A stretch of 64,000 bases of DNA from Anaeramoeba flamelloides (taxonomy: Eukaryota > Metamonada > Anaeramoebidae). Made by a program: the position numbers and the translations under genes. Positions within the stretch are counted from its first letter, which is position 1. Each line of letters starts with the position of its first letter. Below, one piece after another: positions 10,564 to 21,926 of the stretch. Location: assembly GCA_027625915.1 (NCBI GenBank), contig JANTQA010000060.1, positions 310,001 to 374,000 on the forward strand. Direction: 5' to 3'. The notes under the pieces were generated by a model that worked only from the letters and a program-made list of their open reading frames with translations, was not told the DNA's origin and made no database searches.

Positions 10564-13500
10564 ATGAACACCTCCAAACAAAGAACAAATTACAAATATT
10601 GGGTATTTGTCAAAACAGTTTGCGGTAAAGACATCGATTTAAAAAAGAAAGAATGTGATCCTTATTGTGTCTTAAAAATGGGCAACGGGCAACAATATCG
10701 AACAAAAGTTGTAATGGACAGCCACCAACCAAAATTCGATCAAGTACTTTTTCTTTTTTTTTAATCTTTTTTTCAAGACCAAATTACACACTTCCACTAA
10801 GAACTATAGCCAGTTCATTTTTTGTTTGTATTGACAACCTGTTTACACTTGGTAAAGTTTTTGTTTCAATGTGGGTGTGTGTAAGAAAAGAAATAGTAAT
10901 ACTCAGAATAAACTAAATTTATTTTATATTAAAAAGGTTTTTCGCTTTGGAGCAATCACTTTAAAAGAAAAGTTACTTATTCAAGTTAACCATTTTGAAA
11001 ACTTTACAAGGTTTGTATTTGAATATTTTATCTTTTTTTCCTCTTTATTGAAAACAAAATTATAATTGAATTTTATTTAATCCTAAAAACAAAACAATCA
11101 ATCCAAAAAACAAAAAAAAAAATAAACAAAAAAAAAAAGAGATCCTTGTATTGGAAAAGTACAAGTTGACTTTAGTTCTCTTGAGCAAAATGTAACACAC
11201 ACTAAATGGTATCCTCTTGAGGTAAAAAATTTCATTTCAAAAACCTAAATATTTTTCTTTTCACCTTCTTTTATTTTTTTCTTCTTTTTCAACTTTAAAT
11301 CTTTTTTCATAATTTCAAATTCCAAAAACAAAAAATCCAACTTAGGGCATATCTAAAGGCGAGATCCAACTACAGTTGTATGTCCACTTGACTCCAAAAC
11401 AAAGAAGAAGTCTTGTTACCCACCCGATCCTTTTACAACCAAAATTTCAACCACAACAGTTTTTACAAATCAAAACTCAAACTCTGCAACAACCAAAACC
11501 TCAACCTAAGACACAAACACAACCCCAAAAACAAACACTAATAAAACCACAACCAAAACAAGAAATAAGCCAAAATACAGAAATAAAAAAGGTTGAGAAC
11601 AAAATACCTTTAAAAACTCAGACGCAGACACAAACGCAAACGCAAACACAAACGCAAACTCAAAAAATTACCGAACCAAAACAAATCACTACCATTCAAA
11701 AAAGGCCAGAAACCCAACAAAATTCTCAGAACAAAAATCCCTTAACACAAAAAAAAAGCCCAGTAATCCAAAGACAGAAACCAATTTATAATAGTTATAC
11801 ACAATTAAATAATGTTAAAAAATCACCAATCAGCACGAGAACACCTCCAAAGCCAATACAAAGATCTCAAAGCCAACAGCCAAAACCAATTCCTCGTACT
11901 CAAATAAATAGACCTATTAAGCCAAAAGTTAATAGTTCTATTTCACCTATTTTGACAAAAAGATCATTACAAACAACTACAACAACAACAACAACAACAA
12001 CAAATTCATCAATCCAAAAAACTAATAATACAATTTCTCCAAAATTAACCAAGAACACCACGACTTCAAAACCAATCACCACTACAACGTCAACTCAGAA
12101 CAGTAATTTGAGATCAACAAATCAAAAGAAAACAATATTCCCAAAGCATTTACAACCAAGAATTATTGATCCAAACCTTCAAACAAAAATGGAATTAGAA
12201 TATGTCTATGGATACAGAGGCTGGGAAGGAAGAAACAATCTCCATTATACGTATAACGGTAATATTGTTTATATTGCTGCATCGATTGGAGTTGTACTTA
12301 ACCTTCAAACAAATACTCAAAAATTTTTCCTCTGTCATACCGATACTATCTTATGGTAAGTTGAAATTATTTTCTTTTCTCTTTTAATTGTTTTTATTGC
12401 TCTATAAAATTTCTTTCTATTTATTTTGTGTATTAAATTCTTGTCTTTATATTTGTTGTTTTTATATTTGGTAAATGAAAAATTAAATAAAAACTGAACG
12501 AATCTAAAACTTGATCTGAATTTTACAAAATTTATTCAATTTATTTTATAAAAAAATCCCATAAAGTGAAAAAATCATACAGGGTTCTTAAGGTCAATGT
12601 CATCTCCACATAAGGTATTTCCAAAAAAGTGTGGCATTTTTTTTTTACATTTTTCAAATAAAATTCTATTTGTAAGTATTTCAATTTGTAAATTGATATG
12701 TTTTATAAAATTAAAAGGAATACTAATACTCTTTGAATCAGTACCTATGAATATATTTCAAAATATGTTCGTTGAAATATTTCGAAAAAATGAAAATAAA
12801 ATTCACACACTTTTTTTTTTGGAGGAAACGATGTACTTCCAATTCCAATAAAAAATAGTCAATATGGTCAGGAGAAAGATTTTTTAAAACACAAAATATT
12901 GTTACAAGTTTTTCCAGCCTATTTTGAAATACAATCAAGATTGAATCCTCTTTTTTGATCAAAAAGAAAAAAATAAACACCAATTAATTTTCTCACCAAA
13001 AAAAAAAAAAATCATATACAATCGAGATCAGAAAATTTACATATCTTTTATTCATGTAATACAATACTAAGAAACAAATTGAATTATTACGAAGAATCGG
13101 TCAATGACGAATAACATTTTGATACATTTTGAAAAATAATACTTATATTAGAATTAAGTTTAAAAAAGATAATTTTAAAATAAATTTTACCCACTTTTTT
13201 CTGAAATAGCTTATTTTAATAAACTCCAAAAATAATATTATAACTCTATACTCGAGAAAGTAATCAATTTTTATGATTCAAATTGATTTTTCATGTAAAA
13301 AAAAAATTTACCATAAAGATTGGTAAATAATAATACGCAAATGTGAAAAAAGAAAATAAGCCAAATAATTTTTTATCAGACAAAAATATAAGATTAAAAA
13401 AATTTTTTGAAAATTATAAAAATATAAACCACTTTTTGGATTGAATATCCGAATTTTCGATTCACAGAGATTATGGAAATTCAATGTATTAACCGATTCA

Positions 13501-16500
13501 AATCATTTATCTGATTGTAAACATGCTCAAGGAAATTTAAAATATTACCAAATTTTGAATTTGAATGGAAACCTTTTTTTGTTTATAGACGTTTTAAAAA
13601 TGTGAGTACTTTCTTTTTTAAAACTTTTTAGATTGTCAGAATGAAAACTTTTTAAAAGTTTTATATTTTAATAAAGTAAAAACTTTTGTAAGATTATTAA
13701 AAATTTTTTGAGAGTTTTCTATTTTAATAAAGAGCGAGGAATAAACCTTTAAATGTGGTGTAGAGTTTGGAGTGGGAAGAAAAGCACTACTTTTTTAAAT
13801 TTTTTTTTCACTTTATTAAAACAGAAAACTTTAAAAAAGTTTTAATTCTTAGAATCTCATAAATAAAAAAAAGAAAAAAGTACTCACTCTTTTAAAATGA
13901 CTGTATACAAATTTTTTTTGTTTTTTTGGAAACAAAATAAAGTTCAAATTTAAAATCAATTATTTTTCCCTTTTGAACAAACCATTTTCTCTTTTTTCAA
14001 ATTCAAAATTTATCCTGAAAATGTTTAAAAACAAAAATCCTTAAATTTCTCTATCTTCGCTTTATTGTCAAGTATTATAGAGTTTATGGTGAGGTATAAA
14101 ATATTCTTGAATATAATATGGATACTATAGACATTTGGAATTTAAAAAAAATTGAAAAAAATATAATTTTGAGCAATTTCTGTTAGCTTGGCCATTCTTT
14201 ATTGTTTAACAATTATAAAGTTAAGCATAAAAATAAGATTCACCGAACCACAAATTTGAATAGCACCTAAGAATTTGTGTAAATTTAACAACAATATTAT
14301 TGAGATTACTGTTAAAAAACATTTTATTAATATGAAAAATGCTTACAAAACAGTGATTACTCGCAAGTATTATTTGTAAGGATTACTTAAAATTATCAAT
14401 TCCACTTTCAAAATACTAAATTCTTTTTCAGAACACATTATTAAACAAATTTTGTTTTTTGGAATTTTAGATCAAAGTCCATTTTACTTTTACTTTTAGT
14501 TCTTTGGGTCGAACAGGATAGTGTACTGCCAAATTCTACTTTATAAATATTCAATTTTATCTCCAAAGTTAAATAAGCAAGATTCAAATTAATGTGAAAA
14601 AACCTTCCTTTATTAAGTACATTTGTAAAGATCTTTTAATTTTTCTTGATAAATAATTCGAAAGACTATTCTGGGAATTTGAAATAAAAATATTTCATTT
14701 ATTAATTGGAAATTACAGCCATAAAAAAAATATTCTAATAATATGAAAAATGCTTACAAAATGGTGATTGCTCACAAGTGTTATTTGAAAAAATTTCTAA
14801 AAATTATCAATTCCGCTTTCAAAATACTATGTTCTTTTCTAGAACACACTATTAAACAATTTTTTTTTTTTTTTTTATTGAATGGCTATGATTACCTAGA
14901 CCTATTACCCATATTAGACTTATCTTGAAATAGGCCTGGCATTTCTATAACCCATGAGCTAAGAAGAAAAATTTTTTTCTTTTTGATTTTCTTTTTTTTC
15001 TTTGATTTATTTTTCTTTTCTTTTAGAAAGTTTCCCAAATCTTGTTTTCGCAAAATCCCAGTACAATATACCGACCATTACAGATTTAATCCAGTAAGAG
15101 TAAACGATAGAGTTCTTGTATGGAAAGATAAATTCAGCTCATTTTAGTTTGTTTCAAATCGCATTCAGTTGGATTCAGTTCTCTTCAGTTGCCTTAGTCC
15201 AGTTCAATTTGTTTCAGATCTGATCAGAACAAGTTTAAGATCTAATCGTGTCCAAGTTTGCCCCAATTATTATAATGATTTTCTCTATCCCTTATACCTT
15301 CCCCAAAAAAAACTTAAAAAAGAGGAACCTAATGAACAGTATGAACCTAAGGAAACTAAGTAACCTAAGCAACCCAAACAACTTAAAAAAAGGGAAATTT
15401 GGAAAAAGTGAAAAGTATAAAAAAATCACAATTTTATTTTTTTTCCTTTTCCAATCCAACTTAATTGTTTTTTTTTTTATTCTGGGTGATGAAATGTAAC
15501 TTAAGGAATAATGTTTTGATTTGATTTGGATGTTTATAAATATATGATAAAGAAATAGCACAAAGCATTTTTTTATAAATTAGAAATTATTGTTAATATA
15601 ATAAAAATTTTGATCCAATTCATTTTTTAATCTTTACTCACACTTTTAAACATTTGCCCTTACTATTATAGTATAATTTTTTTTTTTCTGTTTTATTTTA
15701 TATTAAAGTCAGCAAAATTAAATATATTTATTATTAAAATAACAAAATAAATATAAGAAATAAAATCTGATATTGAAATATTATTATTATTTGCTGATAA
15801 TATAAAATCAAAGAAAGTATTACGGCTGCTTCAAAAAAGTAAATTGTCAATATTTTTAAAAAATGTTATTAAAATTACTTAAAAAATTCAACAAAACATT
15901 TTGACAACCATTTTTTTTAAACTTTTATTACATTCACTTTTTTAAAACATCTGGTAAAAAAAAAAAAAATAAAAAAAAAGTTAAAATGCAGTATCAAGTT
16001 AAAATACAACAATATGATTCTAATCTTCTCCTTAAATCTTTTCATTCGAATCGCCTTTATGGTTCATTCTCAAATCAAATTATTTATAGAATATAGTTCT
16101 GATTCTTTCCGTTATTAAAAAGATCTATTTATTAATTCTCTTTTTTATGTCATCATCTTTGTTTTCTTGTATATCTTTTTTCAATTTATCAATAATTTCA
16201 CAATTGGACAAAGATTTGAAAAATTAAAGAAATTGAAATCAAAAATCAGTAAATAATTATTAAATTACAATCTAATTTATGTATTTACCAAAAACTAATT
16301 TAATAAATAAAATCACAAACTCAAAATAGTATGGGGATCCATCCATCGGGAAGATTTGTTGTTACAGGACAAGATGGCGACGAGCCATTAATATGTGTTT
16401 GGGATGTTGAAACCTGTAAACTTATTGATTCGTTGAATGTCGAGCATGATGGAGGAGTTGTCTATGCAACATTTTCAATTGATGGGAAAAAAATCATTAC

Positions 16501-17845
16501 AATTGGTGGGGATGATGATCACACTATTACCCTAATTAGTTTGGAAGACAACCGTATTATTGATGACATCCAGGGGAATGAGAACAAATCTTTATGTGTA
16601 GATTTTGATCCCAATGATCCCAATAGATTTGTTATTTGTGGGATTCGGCATATCTACTTTGGTAATTGCCAAAATGGGAAGTTAACCTTAAAGGAGGGGG
16701 AATTAAATAAAAAATCAAATGACATGTTTTTGTCAGTCATGATCAATTATAACGGGGATGTTGTAACAAGCAATTCGAAAGGCGAGATTTTGATCTGGGA
16801 TTATTCGGAAATGAAGATTAAAAAAAGATTTAGAGCGCATGTGGGCCCATGTGTTTCTCTTCATAATACACAAGAGGGTGTCTTTGTTTCAGGAGGCAAA
16901 GACGGGAAAATAAAATTATTTAAATCAGATGATTACACCTTAATCGTAACCATTTCAAGTATTGTTGGCGGCCCCATCCGTGCAGTGGATTATAAAGACG
17001 GATTCGTGATTGTTGGCACCAATAAAAATGAAATCTGGAGGGCCAACGTTCGAACAAATGAAGCAGAATGCCTAATATTTTGCCATGGTGAGCAAATCCA
17101 TGGCCTAGCCTGCGATCCTAAAAAGAAGCTTATCGTCACGGGTAGTGATGATCGAACAATAAGATCTTGGGACGTCCTGAAAAGAAAATTCTTGCGAAAA
17201 AAGCCAGTCAACGGGCAGCCACGTTCCGTTGTCTTTTCTAATAACGGCGCCTTTATTGCAGTGGGCTTAAGAGACGGCGAGTTTATCATCTTTCGGGCAT
17301 CAGACTTTACACAAATCGCCAATAAAAAGGAAATTACCACAGGTGTAGAAACAATGAGCTTTTCTCCTGATTCACATTATTTAATCATCTTGGATGGCAG
17401 TGGCGAACTCCATGTTTACGATTCCTTTTTAGGTTTTAAGAAATCGAAAATAATAAATAACGTTGGTACTGATGTTTCGGCAATGGATTGGTCAGACTCA
17501 AACAAATATGTTCGAATTTGCAATTTGGGTGTCGTCAGTACTTATTCCATCGAAACAGGACAAGTAGAAACAGGACTCGAAGGCAAAATTAATTGGGTTA
17601 CACAGAAATGCGTTTATGCTAAATCTGTGAAAGACGCTACAACTATTGATATTAATCAAAGCAATCATTTTATCATCGGTCAGAATTCTGGAAATATTAA
17701 ATACTTTAATACTTTACAATCAGAACCAGAAATTTATTACGGTCATTCAAAAAAAATTATTAAAGTTAGTTTCTTACAAAATTCCCATTTGGTTTCAATC
17801 GGGGGCGAAGATAAATGTATTTTACAATGGAAATTGTTAAACTAA
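10564..17845 (+). CDS. C2 domain fused to EMAP-like (HELP plus WD40) protein, five exons
   Basis: Exons 10564-10743, 10937-11010, 11140-11221, 11346-12355 and 16330-17845 join in phase to a protein of about 953 residues. Residues 1 to about 127 form a C2 domain (CDPYCVLKMGNGQQYRTKVV, then LLIQVNHFEN, DPCIGKVQVD, GEIQLQLYVHL). C2 domains usually bind membranes or calcium. Residues about 128-390 are a Q/T/P-rich disordered linker with tandem QT codons. Residues about 390-445 are a HELP motif (MELEYVYGYRGWEGRNNLHY). The rest is a chain of WD40 repeats (IHPSGRFVVTGQDGDEPLIC, SWDVLKRKF) to the C terminus, the tandem beta-propeller of EMAP/EML microtubule-associated proteins. The exon 4-5 join restores HTDTIL-C-MGIHPSGRF, a hallmark EML stretch, which supports the 3,974 bp intron. 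The C2 domain in front is unusual for EMLs. Likely role: cytoskeletal protein recruited to membranes (inference). Confidence 0.87.
12605..13230 (+). repeat. Family B dispersed repeat, copy 1
   Basis: Aligns by eye with 48930-50260 (same orientation) and with the complement of 59750-60370. Anchors are TATTTCCAAAAAAGTG near 12615, CAATATGGTCAGGAGAAAG near 12860, and GATCAGAAAATTTA then CTAAGAAACAAATTGAATTA near 13027-13085. The minus strand at 13060-13220 holds a broken version of the short protein-like frame shared by the copies. Small open frames at 12597-12851 and 12738-12983 lie within it and are not supported as genes. Confidence 0.65.
13586..13905. mobile_element. Family F MITE with Tc1-like ends
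   Basis: Inverted ends flanked by TA: the left end reads TAGACGTTTTAAAAATGTGA and the complement of the right end reads TACAGTCATTTTAAAAGAGT, both continuing into GAGTAC-type sequence. The interior is rich in complementary AAACTTTT words, so much of it can fold back. It shares TACAGTC with the foldback at 7862-8056 and the Tc1 element at 36673-37949. It lies inside the EMAP-like giant intron. Confidence 0.6.
14318..14470 (+). repeat. Direct duplication, copy 1 (partner 14722-14885)
   Basis: About 150 bp repeated 400 bp downstream in the same orientation. Anchors are AATATGAAAAATGCTTACAA, ATTATCAATTCC and TTTCAAAATACTA. No gene function is seen. Confidence 0.75.
14722..14885 (+). repeat. Direct duplication, copy 2 (partner 14318-14470)
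   Basis: Second copy of the duplication within the EMAP-like intron. It carries an open frame of 61 codons at 14743-14928. Copy 1 has a stop in the matching frame, so this is read as repeat DNA, not a gene. Confidence 0.7.
15027..15430 (+). pseudogene. Unassigned coding-like block inside the EMAP-like intron
   Basis: After an acceptor-like TTTTCTTTTAG ending at 15026, one frame is open for about 40 codons (including VQYTDHYRFNPV and NDRVLVWKDKF). The same frame then continues, with a few stops, through a stretch ending in EEPNEQYEPKETK. Base composition is more balanced here than in the surrounding intron. I do not recognise the family with confidence. It could be an alternative terminal exon or the remnant of an inserted gene. 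A cluster of TTCAGTT words occurs at about 15170-15200. Confidence 0.35.
15821..15956. mobile_element. Candidate small foldback MITE
   Basis: About 136 bp with imperfect inverted ends: TACGGCTGCTTCAAAAAAGT on the left, and TACCAGATGTTTTAAAAAAG as the complement of the right end. TA-type flanks are possible. This is only one weak copy, so it stays tentative. Confidence 0.35.
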
Positions 17846-20800
17846 TTACATTTTGAAATTTTGATCTTTTTTTTAGCTTGCTTTTTTTTTTTTAAAATTT
17901 GACTTTTCGAAATTTTTCCTTCAATTTTAATTTTTTATTTTTTTTATTTTTTTTATTGATTCATTCGTTTGTTCTCTTTTGATTTATTTCTTTAATTTTC
18001 TCCTTCACATGAACTTTTATTTTACATTCCACTTTTGATTAAACATTAGACCTTTACTTTTATTTAAATAATGATTTCATTTTTTTTTTTACTTTAGATT
18101 AGTTTTTTGCTTTTCTCTTCTATTTGTGAAAATAAGAGAAACGAAAATATACATTTAGGTATAAAATTTTTTTAAAACTCTATTAAACAAAGTTTGAATA
18201 ATTTTATTTTCAATTGTTTTAACTCAATTTTTTAAGGAATGGTTTTCAACATCTATACTTAACAATTAAATAAAAGTATAAGGTTTATTTATCCGATGAA
18301 CGGAGTAAAAGAATACAATAATAAACTATTTTTGAAAAAAGTTGACTCACTTTATAATGTTATTGGAATTATCGTTGAGGATTTTATCTCAGATTTTGGT
18401 TTATAAAATTTTCAAATTTATGAAATAGAATCATTTTTTCACTAATTTTATCAAATTTTTGTTTATTTTCCATTTTTGGTTTTTTTTTTTTTTTTTTTTT
18501 TTTTTCGCTCTATTTTCTTTTTTTTTTTTTTGATACATTTTTTGTTTGTTTTTTCTTTTTTTTTTTTTGATACTTTTGTTTTTACAAAAGATTAAGTGGA
18601 AAAAAAAAAGAGATATACTAAAAGACAAATAAATAATCATAAGAAAATTAAGACTCTTCAATGTTTTTTAAAATAAATTTAATTATTAGTAAAAAATCTT
18701 GTTATTTGTTTGTTTTTCAAAAAAAAGTAAAGTAATAATAAATATATTATGTTAATTTTCAGAAATTGTGATTCACTTTTTTTTAGGTTTTGGTTGATTT
18801 ATTTAATTATAATAAAATCAATTTTTGATGTGTTTATAATAATTAATAGAAGAAGTAATAAAAATATTTAATAATTAGTTGTTCTTGAACACTAAAGATT
18901 ATATATAAGCCAAATTTCAAAATTAGGGGAAAACTTTTTAATACTCTTTTTCTCTTTTTTCATTTGTCTTTGAAAAAAATAAAATTATTACATTATATTT
19001 TTATTCATTAATTTTGTTGGTTATCATCTCTAAAATATTTTAGTAAAATACATTTTGATTATTAAAAAAAAAAACAATTCTACAAATATTTTTCGGGTGA
19101 AAAATCTGCCCCTATTTTTAAAATATAGCTTATATATGTAGGTATATGTGTATATGTATTTATGTGTGTGTATGTGCATGTGTGTGTTTCATTTTAATAT
19201 TTGGTGAAATAATTCATTTTTGAAGTTTGTTTTATAAAAAAAACACATTGGTTTATCATTTTTTCCAACCAGGTAGATAGGAAATGAACAAAGTGGATTT
19301 TGATTTATAAATTTTTTCAAGTTAAATTTTGAGTTTCAATCAGGAAAATGTTCACACCTAAATGAATAACTTTTTCAAAAAAAAAAAACAAATCTGTAAA
19401 ACAAATTGCGTACTATCCTAATTATGGGAACAATTATTATTAATTTTATGAATAAAAATACATTTATTAACTTGAAATTAATTTAAATCCATAGATCTTG
19501 TGGAAACTAATTATTTTTATTTATTCTTCCTTTTCAAATTACAAAACAAAAAGATAATAAACCATTTTTTTGTACATCTTTAAATCTAATGTAATTTTTT
19601 TTAGATTCGTACATATTTATTTTTAAAAATTTTGAAAAAAAAAGCAATTTACTATTCATTATTGTTATTTAATTCAATTAACCAATCCCGAAAAAATACT
19701 TTGTAAAGAATCTTTTGAATTTTAACTTTATTAAAGTGTATCTCTTTATATAGTCAATAAAATATGATATTAAAACCAAGTGAAAATTATTTTTAACAAT
19801 CAGAACTAAACTCAAACTTGTGAATTTTTTTTTCAAACTCATCTCTTATCCAAATATTACGTATCTAAGTTGGGGATGAATCCTGAACATACTTTACAAA
19901 TATATTCCTTTTATAACTTTAAGGTAAAAATAATCCATTTTCAATGTATTAAATCAACTTGTTTTGGTTTAAAATGAGGTATGTGAGTGTTTTTTGTTTT
20001 TTTGTTTTAATATTATATTTTTTCATTCTACTCTAAAATCTGAATTTAGAGGTACTTAAAAGTACACATAAGAATTTTTTTTCAATTTTCTTTTCATTCC
20101 AGTTGATTATTAGTTTCAAAAAGCTAATAACTGAATAAAATGTGAAAAATTGAAAATTTTCTAAAAATTATTCTCTTTTTTTGACACTAGTTATCTTACC
20201 ACTTTTTGGAAAGTGTGTATTGGCAATACAGCAAAAGAGAAAATCAAAAAAGTAGACATTTTTTAAAAATAGAATTTTTTTTCGTGTATATATAAAAGAT
20301 CGTTAGAACCTCAACCTAAATGAACTAATAAGATTTGTAAGTATACTGTTAATTTCAAAAAAATTGATGAAGAATTATATTTTGGCTTTCCAAAAAAAAA
20401 AACAATTCAGAAGAATTAAAATAAATTTTTCAAGTCTTAAATACTTAAAATAAAACCCAAATAATCCTACATTCTTTCTTGAAATAAATCATACTATTTA
20501 ACTTCTTTCCTTCACCAACTTTTTTGGAAAGTTGAATGAAAATTTTGTTTGTTTATTTATCGTTATATTGTATGAAGAATACATTTAAAAGCTCTTTAAT
20601 ATTTAACACCAAATTAGATAATCAAAATTACATAGAGTTTATTAATTTTTTTATTATAAAAATGCCATCCACTCTGATAATCAAGAAACTTGAATAATAT
20701 TCATGAAAATTTTTAAAATAAAGGGACATTCCAAATCAACAAAATTTCCAAACACTAGAGATTCAATAAATCATGATTGAATAACAAAAAAATAAAATGA

Positions 20801-21926
20801 ATAACAATATCTGAGTCCAATGATTTATTATTTTTTTCGAGTTTTGAAATTTTATTCAAGAGGAGGGTTTTATATTTGGTAATTTTTCTTGGTGGTTGTT
20901 TGGTGTTTTGTGTTTGTGTGTATAGTCTGTGTACTTCTTAACATACTCTCAGATTAATTAAAAATGCACAAATTAAATTCTTTTTTATGGAACAATTTTT
21001 CGATTATCTGGTGATTTTTTTTTTTTCACTTATTGTTAAAGTTAAAAAAAAAAGATTTTACCTATTTATTAGCAATTTTTTTTGTGCCTGAATGTTTTTT
21101 TTTTTTTTGTACCTTAATTTGATTATTTTATGTGATGTATGTTATTAAATACTGTGTGATAAAAAGTTATTATACAGTATCTGATAAAACCAAAATAAAA
21201 CAGAAAAAAATTGATAATATTTCTTTACTTTGGCGATCCTTCCCAAAGCCTATAATATTAATATCTTTGAAAAATATTATTTGTTAGCCAAATAAATGGA
21301 ACAAAATTTTCATTCAGCTATCCCAAAAAAAGATTTGTAAAATCATGTAATTTTTCAAGTTAATATTTCTTTAAATAAATAAAAATTAATAATTTTCCTT
21401 TTAATGAAATTGGGGATTTTGTTGATCTATTTTTATTCTTGGAATATGATTTTTTCGAAAGCTGAAAGAAAAATTTTGTTCTTTTTATTGTACAATTAAT
21501 GGGAAAATGTATTGTTGTTCATTTCGTTAGTAGATTCTAAAAAATTTGAGAATCTATAACTTTGAAAAGAAACCTTAAAAAAATGTTTCTCTAAAAAAAC
21601 TTTCATAATTTTTTATTACTTTGAAAGGAACAAAGGTCCTTTTTTGATTTTTTTATTGTAATTTAACAAAAAAAGAGCAAATAAATAACCTTCCTTTCAA
21701 GTTCTCATTCTAAATTAGGATAAAATTTCTTCAAAAAACAATTCAGGAAAAACAGTTTAAATAAATAATGATTGTATTTTAGACTCAAACAAAAGGAAAA
21801 GAAGAATTAAAAAAACACAGTGTTCTTCAGAAACCTCCCAAGTTACGAAAAGTTTGTTAATAGTTAATTAACATTTTTTTCACTTTTGATTTTTTATCAA
21901 TTTCTCCTTAACAAAACTAAACACTC
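17846..21926. other. Intergenic region between the EMAP-like and Rab genes
   Basis: Four kilobases without a supported gene. It holds T-rich runs (17870-17960, 18480-18570), a TG/TA microsatellite near 19132-19190, and loosely similar segments at about 20510-20570 and 21445-21510, which also resemble 22765-22830 (shared words GAAAG/GAAAAGCTGAA and GAAAAATTTTG). Near 21075-21125 there is a diverged piece of the family D foldback. The open frame at 18431-18661 is antisense to poly-T and was rejected. Confidence 0.5.
19132..19190. repeat. TG/TA-rich microsatellite
   Basis: Alternating purine-pyrimidine tract dominated by TATG, TGTG and GTAT units. It could adopt unusual helical forms, but no function is implied. 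Confidence 0.7.

Larger units (their letters stand above)
12356..16329 (+). other. Giant intron of the EMAP-like gene
   Basis: Donor GTAAG at 12356 and acceptor ATAG ending at 16329. The other three introns of this gene are 193, 129 and 124 bp, so this one has expanded about 20 to 30-fold. It contains a family B copy, a Tc1-type MITE, a direct duplication, an unassigned coding-like block and a further candidate MITE, each listed separately. Confidence 0.8.

Noticed and set aside
18431-18661. Open frame of 76 codons on the minus strand
   Set aside because: It is K/N-rich only because it is antisense to long T runs; no ATG context or family signature.
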